This document shows positions 18,982 through 27,182 of a DNA stretch of 64,000 nucleotides, in pieces. The position numbers and the translations under genes were made by a program. How positions within the stretch are numbered: the first letter of the stretch is position 1; every line of letters starts with the position of its first letter. Origin of the DNA: CAVTPD01 sp963736575. GTDB taxonomy: Bacteria > Bacteroidota > Bacteroidia > Cytophagales > JAAEPT01. The stretch is from assembly GCA_963736575.1 (NCBI GenBank), contig CAVTPD010000003.1, positions 1,054,001 through 1,118,000 of the forward strand, written 5' to 3'. Under the pieces are notes generated by a model. It saw nothing but the letters and a program-made list of their open reading frames with translations. It was not told the DNA's origin and made no database searches.

Positions 18982-20547
18982 CTATCTAACAGAAGAGTCT
19001 ATCCCCACTTCCACCGGATTATCCGTTATTCTACCAATCTCCGGTCCGTTTTCTAATTTTAAAACACCACGTGGACAAACAGCAGCACAAACTCCGCAAC
19101 CTACACAAGAAGCACGTACAATATTTTGTCCTTTTTGGGCATAGGCTCTTACATCTATTCCTTGTTCGCAATAGGTAGAACAGTTGCCGCAAGAAATACA
19201 TTGTCCGCCATTTGTAGTGATTCTAAAACGCGATTTAAAGCGTTGAACAATGCCCATGTAAGCCGCCAACGGACAACCAAATCTACACCAAACCCGATTT
19301 CCAAAAATAGGATAGAAACCAGTACCAATAACCCCGGCAAAGATAGACCCAATTAGAAAACCGTAATAATACTGCAAGTCGTATGAACTGATAAACAAGA
19401 TGTTGGAAGCTCCTGTAAAAAACGTATACAAAGTTGCCGCCGTCATGATGATGGCAAACACCAACACACTATGTATTAACCAACGTTCCACTTGCCAAGC
19501 TTTTAAACTTTTGTCCGAATGTTGGCGGTAAGGATCACCCAAGGTTTCGGCTAAACCACCGCAACCACAAACCCAGCTGCAATACCATCTTTTTCCGTAG
19601 AAATAAGTGAAAATAGGCACTAAGATTATAGAAAGGAAGATACCCCAACACAGCATAAAGATACCTACCGTTCCGTTTTCAATTAAAGAATTGATGTTCC
19701 AATCAAAAAAGAAATCGTAGTTTAAAGGCCATGCGTTTTTAAAATCCATGTACGGCTGATTAAACCGAACTAAGATTTCAGGAATCATAAACGCAAACGC
19801 AATTTGGAAGAAGATCACTGAAGTGGTACGCACCATTTGGTACAAGTTGTGACGGTATTTTACATACATGCGCAAACCCATTACCGTCATGATGGTGGTG
19901 TAAATAAATCCGTATAAAAACCACCTACTGGCTGGATTTCCGCTAATGGCCAAACTAATTGGGTTCATCAACTCTACCCAATTCACAATAAAATCTGGGA
20001 AGAAATAGAGCAATATGTAAAAGCTTACTAGAAAACCGAACGTGAGCCAGGCAATCCAACCCTTGTTTGTAATGTTGTTGTGATAGATGCCATTGTTCTT
20101 AATTCCGGCTTTCCCCCAGACTTTGAATAGAGGCAAAATATTCATTAGCCCCCCTAAAATTGCTAGACCAAAGGTGAGTAAAAAGCCCAACCAATTGTTT
20201 TTGGCTACATCTGAATTATTGGCGGCACTCACCAAAGGCAATGCAAAATTGTGCGCTTTGTCGTGCATTACCTTATCCCAATCTTTTGCGTCTTTTAAAG
20301 CATCGTTTTTTGTATTGTAAACTGAAGTTATGGCCAAAGAAAGGCCAATGGAATTATCAAACTCTTTAGCTGCAACTTCATCAATCAACTGCTGACCAAT
20401 GTTGTTGAATTGCTTTTCGCTAAGGGTTTCTTTAATCGTTTTTTCTGAAAGCTGAAATGGCCCAACCACTACTAAAGTGCAGAAAATAAGCAAACCCAGT
20501 ACTACCAAATTAACCCCTACAAACTGTATTATTTTTAATGCTCTCAT
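18982..20547 (-). CDS. Membrane-bound 4Fe-4S ferredoxin protein (NapH/CcoG-like)
   Basis: 521 residues from the ATG at 20547, which overlaps the preceding stop as ATGA. Several transmembrane helices with a large extracytoplasmic insert near the N-terminus are followed by CWVCGCGG and CRFGCPLA motifs in the membrane-proximal loops (NosR/NapH/CcoG signature) and a C-terminal bacterial two-cluster ferredoxin (CISCGNCSTYC, then CVGCGVCAAVCP). It should pass electrons across or along the membrane. It is coupled to the FAD oxidoreductase just upstream, so a flavoprotein to membrane Fe-S chain is likely; the terminal acceptor is unknown. Confidence 0.85.
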   Translation of the reverse strand: MRALKIIQFVGVNLVVLGLLIFCTLVVVGPFQLSEKTIKETLSEKQFNNIGQQLIDEVAAKEFDNSIGLSLAITSVYNTKNDALKDAKDWDKVMHDKAHNFALPLVSAANNSDVAKNNWLGFLLTFGLAILGGLMNILPLFKVWGKAGIKNNGIYHNNITNKGWIAWLTFGFLVSFYILLYFFPDFIVNWVELMNPISLAISGNPASRWFLYGFIYTTIMTVMGLRMYVKYRHNLYQMVRTTSVIFFQIAFAFMIPEILVRFNQPYMDFKNAWPLNYDFFFDWNINSLIENGTVGIFMLCWGIFLSIILVPIFTYFYGKRWYCSWVCGCGGLAETLGDPYRQHSDKSLKAWQVERWLIHSVLVFAIIMTAATLYTFFTGASNILFISSYDLQYYYGFLIGSIFAGVIGTGFYPIFGNRVWCRFGCPLAAYMGIVQRFKSRFRITTNGGQCISCGNCSTYCEQGIDVRAYAQKGQNIVRASCVGCGVCAAVCPRGVLKLENGPEIGRITDNPVEVGIDSSVR

Positions 20548-20837
20548 TTCAATAATGCTAATATTCTTTCCCAACTTTTCTTTTTAGGCTGAAGCGATGT
20601 CCCGTTTTCTTGATTGAATTTTTCAAGAATAGAAGCTTCGTGTTGTTTGTAAAATTCGGGATCAAAATTGGCGTCTTTCAGATGTTCCAAAATATACTCT
20701 ACCGATTTCTGATGTGTTAACCATTGGTCAAAAGCTTCGTGTCGCAGCCGAATCCCAAAGGTGTTTATGCCAACTAATTTTCGGCTTTCTGTTTCATATA
20801 CTAAATGCATGGCCTTTTCACCTCTTTGTGTTCCCAA
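20544..20837 (-). pseudogene. C-terminal piece of the interrupted FAD oxidoreductase
   Basis: 97 residues readable from a TTG at 20837, in the same frame as the oxidoreductase upstream but separated from it by an in-frame TGA (20844-20846). It is not likely to be an independent gene: the short region between 20824 and 20852, read one frame over, gives QNEFYWEHKE, which joins smoothly to GEKAMHLVYETESRK here. This suggests one original protein of about 440 residues, broken by two compensating single-base changes. If translated alone it could start at Met10 (20810). It overlaps the Fe-S gene by four bases. Confidence 0.65.
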
Positions 20838-20843
20838 TAAAAT

Positions 20844-21878
20844 TCATTTTGACTGGTCTTCTATTTTAGGGAAAACCCAACCGTAAGTTTGGTATTCTAT
20901 TTCGAAGAATTTAGCCGAGTTAAACCAATTACCCGGTTTGTAAGCCGTTCGGTTACCGCAAATGGTTTTGGCTACAATTTTACCCATGGCTTTACCGGTA
21001 TACCAAACTTGTTCAAGGTTTTTTCTTCCGTTTATAGATGCTGCAAACTGAGCACAATCGCCTAAAGCATACACATCTGGGATGTTGGTTTCTAGAAATT
21101 CGTTTACTAAAATCCCTTTGTCGCATTCCAATTCAGTTTCTTTTAAAAACTGAATATTGGGATGAACGCCCACCGCCAATCCTACCAGTTGACAATCAAT
21201 AATTTCTCCCGATTTGGTTTTAATTGCTTTAACTCGTCCGTTTTCATCACCCAGAATTTCATCCAATTCGGTAGAAAAACGCATGTCAATATGGTTTTCC
21301 TGCAAATGTTTTCCAATTAATTTGGATTCTGGTTCGGGTAAAACACTTCCCCAAAAATTAGCTTCTCTCACCAAAAAACTGACGTTGATATTTCTGGAAT
21401 GTAGCATTTCGGCTAATTCTACACCAATTAACCCGCCGCCTACAATTACAGCGCGGTTAGTGTTTTCTGTATTCTTTTCTAACAATTCTAAATCTTGGTA
21501 GGAATATAAACCTTGTACGCCGTTTAAATCTTCGCCTTTCCATCCAAATTTATTAGGTTTAGAACCCACGGCTAGAATTAGTTTATCGTATTGTAGCGTT
21601 TCATTTTCAGCCAGAAATAAGGTTTTTGTACCGAAATCGATACGCTGAACGTAATCCCGAAGCAATTCAATTCTATTCTTTTCCCAGAACCAATCTTCGT
21701 ACGGTTTGGTGTGTTCGTATTTCATGTGGCCCATATAAATGTACATAAGGGCAGTTCGGCTAAAAAAATGATCCGTCTCGGCAGAAATAATGGTAATGCG
21801 TTTATCACTTTGTTTTCGGATGTAGCGGGCAGCCGTTACACCTGAAATACCATTACCAATAATTACGATGTTTTCCAT
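20844..21878 (-). CDS. NAD(P)/FAD-dependent oxidoreductase, N-terminal 344 residues
   Basis: Pyridine-nucleotide-disulfide/NirB-like reductase fold. The FAD-binding GxGxxG is at the N-terminus (IIGNGISGVTAARYIR), the second dinucleotide-binding motif at about 140-170 (AVIVGGGLIGVELAEML), and the C-terminal FAD motif reads PDVYALGDCAQ. It resembles rubredoxin or ferredoxin reductases. The frame stops at TGA 20844, but the same frame resumes behind it for about 97 more residues, so the protein appears truncated by a double frameshift (see 20544-20837). It lies directly upstream of the membrane 4Fe-4S protein, likely its electron acceptor. All FAD-binding parts precede the break. Confidence 0.85.
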   Translation of the reverse strand: MENIVIIGNGISGVTAARYIRKQSDKRITIISAETDHFFSRTALMYIYMGHMKYEHTKPYEDWFWEKNRIELLRDYVQRIDFGTKTLFLAENETLQYDKLILAVGSKPNKFGWKGEDLNGVQGLYSYQDLELLEKNTENTNRAVIVGGGLIGVELAEMLHSRNINVSFLVREANFWGSVLPEPESKLIGKHLQENHIDMRFSTELDEILGDENGRVKAIKTKSGEIIDCQLVGLAVGVHPNIQFLKETELECDKGILVNEFLETNIPDVYALGDCAQFAASINGRKNLEQVWYTGKAMGKIVAKTICGNRTAYKPGNWFNSAKFFEIEYQTYGWVFPKIEDQSK

Positions 21879-21995
21879 AAAACTGATTCTGTTCTAAAAC
21901 TAGACTTAAAAACTTAAGATAGTTGTCTAGCTTCAGACATTTACGGGCTTAAGGAAAGTTTTGGTAAATTCGTTCAACTTACTTATTCAAAGCTT

Positions 21996-22586
21996 ATGCA
22001 ATTCAACGTAGAAGAAATCAACCGACTAATACAAAACCGCCGTTCCATATATCCTCAGTTTTATTCAGATGAAGTTATTCCGGATGAAATTGTTGAAACC
22101 ATTCTGAAAAATGCAGACATGGCGCCTTCGCATAAATTAACCCAGCCGTGGCGTTTTATGGTTTTTTCGGGAGAAGGAAGAAGAAGTTTGGCCAATTTCC
22201 AAGCAAGTTTTTACAGAGACAATACTCCACACGAAGACTTTAAAATGGAAACCTTTAATAAATTGGTAGAAAAACCCTTGCAATGTTCTCATATAATTGC
22301 CATTGGTATGAAAAGAAATGCCAAAGAACTGGTTCCCGAAATTGAAGAAATTGAAGCAGTAGCTTGTGCGGTGCAAAACATGTACTTAACCGCTACGGCT
22401 TACGGAATTGGTTCTTATTGGGGCAGTGGGGGTGTTACCTATAAAGATGAGGCGAAAGAATTTTTCGGGTTAGAAAAAGAAGATAAGCTGTTGGGTTTCT
22501 TTTTTATGGGCTACCCTACTATTGAATGGCCTAAACCAGGAAGAAGATCTCCTTTAGAAAATAAAGTGATTTGGGTGAAAGATTAG
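21996..22586 (+). CDS. Nitroreductase family protein
   Basis: 196 residues. Features of the FMN-dependent nitroreductase fold are visible: INRLIQNRRSIYPQFY at the N-terminus (the RRS phosphate-binding site), APSHKLTQPWRFMVF, CAVQNMYLTATAYGIGSYWGSGG (the second FMN contact) and LLGFFFMGYP near the end. Such enzymes reduce nitro or quinone compounds with NAD(P)H; the true substrate is not predictable. Divergent from the FAD oxidoreductase, 117 bases away, so the two may share a control region and a redox theme. Confidence 0.88.
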   Translation: MQFNVEEINRLIQNRRSIYPQFYSDEVIPDEIVETILKNADMAPSHKLTQPWRFMVFSGEGRRSLANFQASFYRDNTPHEDFKMETFNKLVEKPLQCSHIIAIGMKRNAKELVPEIEEIEAVACAVQNMYLTATAYGIGSYWGSGGVTYKDEAKEFFGLEKEDKLLGFFFMGYPTIEWPKPGRRSPLENKVIWVKD

Positions 22587-22691
22587 GTTTCTTCTGCTAA
22601 GAATTTCTATAATTAAATCTGCTTTACAGCAATATAGACGTGTAAAAAGCTAGTTTATTGATGTAAAGTTATTACAAGCACAAAAAAGTGT

Positions 22692-22699
22692 TATTTTTG
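22692..22699 (+). promoter_or_regulatory. Probable -7 box for the aldolase gene (TATTTTTG)
   Basis: Matches TAnnTTTG and lies 35 bases before the aldolase ATG, giving a leader of about 30 bases. No clear -33 element at the expected spacing. Confidence 0.5.
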
Positions 22700-22733
22700 T
22701 TCCTTATTATTTCATAAAAAAAGTAATCTAATC

Positions 22734-23804
22734 ATGGCTGATAGAAAATTTCCTGCTGGTGTTGCAACCGGTGATATGGTAACTAAGATTTTTGAAGACG
22801 CAAAAAAGAATCAATACGCGCTACCTGCGGTAAACGTTACAAGTTCTAGTTCTATAAACGGAGTATTAGAAGCTGCTGCGGCATTAAATTCCCCTGTAAT
22901 CGTTCAGTTCTCTAACGGTGGTGGTGTTTTTATGGCGGGTAAAGCTGCTTCAAACGATGGTCAACAAGCTGCTATTGCAGGTTCTATTGCCGGTGCGTTA
23001 CATGTTCACCAAATTGCAAAATTGTACGATGTTACTGTTATTCTTCATACAGACCACTGTGCTAAAAAATTACTTCCTTGGATTGACGGTTTATTAACTG
23101 CCAGCGAAGAACATTTTGCTAAAACAGGTGCTCCTTTATTCTCTTCTCATATGATTGACCTTTCTGAGGAACCATTAGAAGAAAACATTGCTATTTGCAA
23201 AGAGTACTTAACACGTATGGCAAAAATGGGAATGACGTTAGAAATTGAATTAGGTGTAACAGGTGGTGAAGAAGACGGTGTTGATAACACAGACGTTGAT
23301 TCTTCTAAACTTTATACTCAGCCTGAAGAAGTAGCTTTTGCTTACAAAGAGCTTTCTGAGGTTTCTCCAAACTTCACTATTGCTGCTGCTTTCGGTAACG
23401 TACACGGTGTTTACAAGCCGGGTAACGTTAAGTTAACTCCAAAGATTTTAGATAACTCTCAAAAATACATCTCTAAGGAATTCGGTTTAGGTGACAAGCC
23501 TGTAAACTTTGTATTCCACGGTGGTTCTGGTTCTACGGTAGAAGAAATTAGAGAAGCAATCTCTTACGGCGCTATCAAAATGAACATTGATACCGATTTA
23601 CAATGGGCATATTGGGATGGCGTTAGAGCTTACGACGCTAAAAACCACGACTACCTACAAGGACAAATTGGTAACCCTAAAGGAGACGGCGAGCCTAACA
23701 AGAAATATTACGACCCACGTGTTTGGTTAAGAGAAGCTGAAAAAGCATTTGTTACAAGATTAAAAGAAGCATTTGAAGCGTTAAACAACGTTAACACGAT
23801 TTAA
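22734..23804 (+). CDS. fbaA: Class II fructose-bisphosphate aldolase
   Basis: 356 residues, the normal length of the long (class IIA) type. Zinc and catalytic motifs are present: HTDHCAKKLLPW (metal-binding His and catalytic Asp), EIELGVTGGEEDGVDN, NVHGVYKPG and FHGGSGSTVEEI (second and third zinc ligands and the phosphate loop), then MNIDTDLQWAYWDGV. It splits fructose-1,6-bisphosphate into the two triose phosphates, and runs in reverse in gluconeogenesis. It has its own promoter-like box and terminator, and synonymous codon choice typical of a highly expressed gene. Confidence 0.95.
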   Translation: MADRKFPAGVATGDMVTKIFEDAKKNQYALPAVNVTSSSSINGVLEAAAALNSPVIVQFSNGGGVFMAGKAASNDGQQAAIAGSIAGALHVHQIAKLYDVTVILHTDHCAKKLLPWIDGLLTASEEHFAKTGAPLFSSHMIDLSEEPLEENIAICKEYLTRMAKMGMTLEIELGVTGGEEDGVDNTDVDSSKLYTQPEEVAFAYKELSEVSPNFTIAAAFGNVHGVYKPGNVKLTPKILDNSQKYISKEFGLGDKPVNFVFHGGSGSTVEEIREAISYGAIKMNIDTDLQWAYWDGVRAYDAKNHDYLQGQIGNPKGDGEPNKKYYDPRVWLREAEKAFVTRLKEAFEALNNVNTI

Positions 23805-23830
23805 TCTGTAGCAATACAATTATATTAGTT

Positions 23831-23862
23831 AAGAAAGCCGAGCGGAAACGTTCGGCTTTCTT
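23831..23862 (+). terminator. Terminator between the aldolase gene and a convergent gene
   Basis: A 14-bp stem (one G-U pair) closed by a GAAA tetraloop (23831-23844, loop 23845-23848, 23849-23862). Its right arm overlaps the stop codon of the minus-strand gene at 23861, so it may serve both directions. Confidence 0.75.
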
Positions 23863-24325
23863 AGTTTAAAGGCTTTAAGAAAAACTGTGTGACCGTATTC
23901 CTAACTAGATTTTTTTCTTGAAATCTGAAGATAAGACTTCCTCTACTGAAGAAAGACAACAAGAAAATTGGGGTAAAAAAGAAGCGAAATTTATCGGAAG
24001 TGTACTTTTTGGTAAAATACAGAATGGCCATCACCAGAATAATACTAAAATAGGTCTCTTCCCTAAGTTTAGGTTTAATCTGAAAATGAATTTGTGCAGA
24101 CGTAGTTTCTACCATTAGTAATTCTAGATATACACCACGCATAGGGATTTTCAGACCTAAAAAAGGAATGGTGGTACTTACTTCTAAGCTATTTTCTTTT
24201 ACTCGCTTAACCTTAATGAAATTCTTTTTAGCAGAATTTATTATGCCAACCGCATATTTTAAATCGTTGTAGCTGCCTTTAAATATGTATTCTCGGTGAA
24301 TGTGTGCCGGAGCAAAAATAGACAT
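23861..24325 (-). CDS. Hypothetical membrane protein
   Basis: 154 residues. The first 90 form a small alpha/beta region (YIFKGSYNDLKYAVGIINSAKK, then LKIPMRGVYLEL), and the C-terminal part holds two hydrophobic segments around 90-105 and 116-125, so it is probably membrane-anchored. I recognise no family. It is convergent with the aldolase gene. An opposite-strand open frame at 23918-24118 is a shadow with no signal or motif. Confidence 0.65.
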   Translation of the reverse strand: MSIFAPAHIHREYIFKGSYNDLKYAVGIINSAKKNFIKVKRVKENSLEVSTTIPFLGLKIPMRGVYLELLMVETTSAQIHFQIKPKLREETYFSIILVMAILYFTKKYTSDKFRFFFTPIFLLSFFSRGSLIFRFQEKNLVRNTVTQFFLKPLN

Positions 24326-24438
24326 CGTTTATAAGTTAAGAAAGCTAAAAATAGTTGACCCAAAGTACTTCTACAACTTTAGTCATTTCGGTATAAGCTT
24401 TCATTGCTATTTTATTTTTAATTAATCTAAATAGTAAT

Positions 24439-24446
24439 TACCTTTG
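24439..24446 (+). promoter_or_regulatory. Probable -7 box directly before a small Cys-rich gene (TACCTTTG)
   Basis: Exact TAnnTTTG match ending only four bases before the ATG at 24451, which would make the transcript leaderless or nearly so. Confidence 0.5.
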
Positions 24447-24450
24447 TGGT

Positions 24451-24594
24451 ATGCAAGACGCAAACTTACTTTCATTGGAACCAGAGGATTTGTTTAAACC
24501 ACAAGATTTCTTGATGGTTTGTAAGTCTAAAAAGTGCTGTAAGAAGTACAAAAAGCCAGGAAAAAAAGCCTGTGGTAGTTGCCCGAAGAAATAA
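24451..24594 (+). CDS. Small Lys/Cys-rich protein
   Basis: 47 residues, ATG at 24451 to TAA at 24592-24594. The first half is acidic and hydrophobic (MQDANLLSLEPEDLF), and the second half is rich in Lys and Cys (VCKSKKCCKKYKKPGKKACGSCPKK), with Cys-Cys and CxxC pairs that could bind a metal or form disulfides. The next gene starts one base after the stop, so the two are probably co-translated. Support comes from the -7 box immediately upstream, the coherent codon use and the tight spacing. Function unknown; the overlapping minus-strand open frame is a shadow. Confidence 0.65.
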   Translation: MQDANLLSLEPEDLFKPQDFLMVCKSKKCCKKYKKPGKKACGSCPKK

Positions 24595-24595
24595 T

Positions 24596-24955
24596 ATGAA
24601 AACAATTTCAGCCCTAGAAATACAAAGTGAAAGCGTTTATACAACAAAAAATTGTAAGGTTAGGCAGTGCGATACCAACAATTCTTTTTTTGTAACTATT
24701 TGGGGCGAAACAATGGAGATGAAAGTATGCTCCTTACTAATTTTTAAACAGCGCATTTTTAAAATAGATCTTGAAAACCTATTGTTGGAAGACCACAATC
24801 AAGGGATAGAAATTGTTAATTTCAATTGCCACAACAGAGTATTTGTTTTTAATGCTACTGAAGTTATTGAGTTAAGAAACCTATTGGAAGGCACATTAGC
24901 CATGCTAGAAATGAACAGCATGATTCAAGCTACACAACGAAGAAGATTCTTCTAG
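24596..24955 (+). CDS. Hypothetical cytoplasmic protein
   Basis: 119 residues from the ATG at 24596; an in-frame GTG/ATG-type start eight codons earlier lies inside the upstream small gene and gives a different-looking N-terminus, so I choose 24596. It has an N-terminal beta-rich half with three Cys (CKVRQC, VCSLLIF) and a C-terminal helix (EVIELRNLLEGTLAMLEMN). No membrane segment or signal peptide. I do not recognise a named domain. It follows the small Cys-rich gene by one base and precedes ferritin by 91 bases. Confidence 0.65.
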   Translation: MKTISALEIQSESVYTTKNCKVRQCDTNNSFFVTIWGETMEMKVCSLLIFKQRIFKIDLENLLLEDHNQGIEIVNFNCHNRVFVFNATEVIELRNLLEGTLAMLEMNSMIQATQRRRFF

Positions 24956-25046
24956 AATTAAACTTATTATAAATTGATTTTAGACTTTTGGCTAAGGATA
25001 GTTTTCAATAACTTAATCTTTATTTAAGAATTATATAACTAACGAT

Positions 25047-25574
25047 ATGAAAGATTTATTAAGACAAAAAATAGCCGTAGATCCCAAGGTGGCCGATTTG
25101 TTGTTAAAACAAATACAGATGGAATCCACTTCTTCTGCTGCGTATTTAGCTATGGCAGGTTGGTGCGATATGCAAGGCTTGGAAAAAACAGCAAATTTCT
25201 TTTACAATCAATCGAACGAAGAAAGAGGCCATATGCTTAAAATATTTAAGTATTTAGCCGATATGGGTGTTCAGCCGGTGGTTGCAGAAGTTTCTAAAGT
25301 GGAACATGAATTTACTTCTGTAAAAGCCGTTTTCGAAACTACCTTAGACATGGAGCTTGCTGTTACCGATGCAATAAACGCTATTGTAGAAACGTGTAAA
25401 AAAGTGAACGATCACCGAACACAACTTTTCTTAAACTGGTTTATTACCGAACAGGTTGAAGAAGAATATGTGGCTAGAAGAGCGCTAGAAGTATTAGAAT
25501 TGGTAGGTGAAGACCCAAGAGGATTGTATATGTTTGACGAAAGAATTAATACAATTTCTTATACAGTAGATTAA
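25047..25574 (+). CDS. Bacterial non-haem ferritin
   Basis: 175 residues forming the four-helix ferritin bundle. All ferroxidase-centre ligands known from E. coli FtnA (Glu17, Glu50, His53, Glu94, Gln127) are present at a constant offset of nine: Glu26, Glu59, His62, Glu103 and Gln136. The EERGH and ITEQVEEE motifs are clear. No haem-binding methionine of the bacterioferritin type is evident. It oxidises Fe(II) and stores it as a mineral in a 24-subunit shell. Own transcription unit with a terminator at 25600. Confidence 0.93.
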   Translation: MKDLLRQKIAVDPKVADLLLKQIQMESTSSAAYLAMAGWCDMQGLEKTANFFYNQSNEERGHMLKIFKYLADMGVQPVVAEVSKVEHEFTSVKAVFETTLDMELAVTDAINAIVETCKKVNDHRTQLFLNWFITEQVEEEYVARRALEVLELVGEDPRGLYMFDERINTISYTVD

Positions 25575-25599
25575 AATCAGTTAAACTACCAACTTATAG

Positions 25600-25632
25600 A
25601 ACTCTGGCCTAAAAGCTGGAGTTTATTTTTTA
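25600..25632 (+). terminator. Terminator after ferritin
   Basis: Nine-pair stem with two G-U wobbles (25600-25608 with 25615-25623), followed by TATTTTTT. It touches the stop of the convergent gene at 25630. Confidence 0.6.
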
Positions 25633-25830
25633 GTAACCCGGTTTACACACTTTACATGCCCCATAACCATTTTGTTTTGCTAATTCTAAAGCCATAGGTA
25701 TTTTACTTTGGCTTAAGTATCTACAAGAAGAGGCGTGGTATTTAGTTCCTGTTTTGGTAACATAGACCGTTAATTGAGTGATTAAGCAAAAAAGAACGGC
25801 TATTGCTAATAACAAAAATTGCTTTTTCAT
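25630..25830 (-). CDS. Small exported CxxC protein (Ada-like metal-binding motif)
   Basis: 66 residues. A signal peptide or single membrane helix (FLLLAIAVLFCLITQLTVYV) leads into VYVTKTGTKYHASSCRYL ... YGACKVCKPGY. The pattern of a first Cys in YH..SC..L followed by CxxC near the C-terminus is the small metal-binding motif also seen at the N-terminus of Ada and in nuclease-associated proteins, so a zinc-binding role is likely. Convergent with ferritin. Function unknown. Confidence 0.75.
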   Translation of the reverse strand: MKKQFLLLAIAVLFCLITQLTVYVTKTGTKYHASSCRYLSQSKIPMALELAKQNGYGACKVCKPGY

Positions 25831-25939
25831 GGGGTGAAGATACCTTAAAATATCAATAGGTGTTTAGTTGGGTTTAGGAAAACCACTTAGCTAAACCAAG
25901 TAGATTAAAGCCGTTATTGTATAAATTAGCATTGTAAAT

Positions 25940-26725
25940 ATGTTTAATAATAAAAAATATTATTACCTCATCCATTTTCAGTATTTGGGGTTTAGATACC
26001 ACGGCTGGCAAAGACAACCCGGTATTAAAACCGTACAGTTGATGATTGAAAAGACCATTAGCTTTCTTTTGGAACACGACAATTATAGAGTAATTTCTGC
26101 CAGCAGAACAGATTCTATGGTGTCGGCGAACGAGTCTGCTTTCGAACTTTTTACGAAAGAACCTATTGATATTCAATTTCTTGAATATGGTCTGAATGAC
26201 AATTTACCTTCGGACATACGGGTATTAAAAGTAGAAGAAACAGATGCTAGGTTCAACATTATTCAGTCTTCAAAACAAAAGGAATACGTATATCTATTTA
26301 GTTATGGTGAACGTTTTCATCCTTTTTCGGCACCTTACATGACTTTTTTAAAAGAAGATTTAGACCTTGAATTAATGATAGAAGGTGCTCAACTTTTTAT
26401 TGGGGAGCATAACTTTAAATTATTCACTTCTAAAGTTTCTGAAAACACCACTTTTAAGCGTACAATTGACTTGTGTGAGGTTGTTAAAAACGATTTGTAT
26501 ACCGCTAATTTCTTTCCTGAAAAAAGTTATCTCATTCGGGTAAAAGGAAGTGGATTTATCCGCTACCAAATAAGATTTATTGCTGGTACCCTTTTTAAAC
26601 TGGGTATGCACCAAATTACAATTGAAGATATTAAAACAGCTTTGCAAGGAATAGGCGATAAGCCAGTAGGATATATGGCTCCGGCTTCTGGATTAATCCT
26701 GAACCAGATAAAATTTGGCGCATAA
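25940..26725 (+). CDS. truA: tRNA pseudouridine synthase, TruA-like (divergent)
   Basis: 261 residues. The TruA order is clear: YYLIHFQYLGFRYHGWQRQP at the N-terminus, catalytic Asp58 in SASRTDSMVSA, HNFKLFTSK, and a C-terminal GSGFIRYQIRFIAGTLF. The family converts uridines 38-40 of tRNA anticodon stems to pseudouridine. The usual GRTDxGVHA is replaced by SRTDSMVSAN, so Asp is kept while neighbouring residues differ; Flavobacteriia may use this as their only TruA or as a paralog. The start is the ATG at 25940; a terminator-like hairpin lies at 26727. Confidence 0.82.
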   Translation: MFNNKKYYYLIHFQYLGFRYHGWQRQPGIKTVQLMIEKTISFLLEHDNYRVISASRTDSMVSANESAFELFTKEPIDIQFLEYGLNDNLPSDIRVLKVEETDARFNIIQSSKQKEYVYLFSYGERFHPFSAPYMTFLKEDLDLELMIEGAQLFIGEHNFKLFTSKVSENTTFKRTIDLCEVVKNDLYTANFFPEKSYLIRVKGSGFIRYQIRFIAGTLFKLGMHQITIEDIKTALQGIGDKPVGYMAPASGLILNQIKFGA

Positions 26726-26726
26726 A

Positions 26727-26759
26727 AAAACATGTGAGTTTTTGAACCCGACATGTTTT
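26727..26759. terminator. Weak bidirectional hairpin
   Basis: Nine-bp stem AAAACATGT/ACATGTTTT with a 15-base loop between two convergent genes. A short T-stretch follows on both strands, so it may terminate either transcript. Confidence 0.4.
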
Positions 26760-26779
26760 ACTTTTCAGTTTAAAAAAAC

Positions 26780-27091
26780 CTATTTTTCTTCCTTAATCTG
26801 CTTTATTAAATCGGTGTTTTGAGAATGTTCCGAACTGTATGACATTACAATCATGCCTTTTGTACCGTCCGTAGCCTCAATCGCAAAAACTTCTACATCA
26901 TCCGAAGGATTTGTCATTCCATCAAAACGATAAGTTTCTACAATAGTTAGATCATTAGGCTGATATTCTTTTTTGGTACCTTGCGCTAAAATACAAGCGT
27001 CTTTGGCCTCAAAGTTTTCTTTATATCCTTCTTTATAAAGAGCGTTAGTAGCTTCTACTAAAGTGTCGAAATTATGTGCTTGTGCGTTCAT
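26780..27091 (-). CDS. Small conserved hypothetical protein
   Basis: 103 residues, soluble, acidic, mixed alpha/beta, starting MNAQAHNFDTLVEATNALYKEG. I recall that relatives in Bacteroidota carry the label phosphoribosylpyrophosphate synthetase, but it has none of the PRPP-binding or catalytic motifs and is a third of the usual length, so that label should not be used. Function unknown. Stands alone, with the isoaspartyl peptidase operon upstream on the same strand. Confidence 0.65.
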   Translation of the reverse strand: MNAQAHNFDTLVEATNALYKEGYKENFEAKDACILAQGTKKEYQPNDLTIVETYRFDGMTNPSDDVEVFAIEATDGTKGMIVMSYSSEHSQNTDLIKQIKEEK

Positions 27092-27182
27092 GATCGTAAA
27101 AGTTTAAGTCTATACCAATAAACAAAAAAAAGGCTAAAAAGGTTTCCTTGTTGAAGCGTTAACTCTCAAAAAAATTAACCCA

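Noticed and set aside
24438..24647. Minus-strand open frame over the two small genes
   Set aside because: The plus strand has a promoter box, tight coupling and a coherent protein; the minus frame starts inside the next gene and looks like a shadow.
26780..27091. Phosphoribosylpyrophosphate synthetase label for a 103-residue protein
   Set aside because: No PRPP-binding or catalytic motifs, and only a third of normal length.
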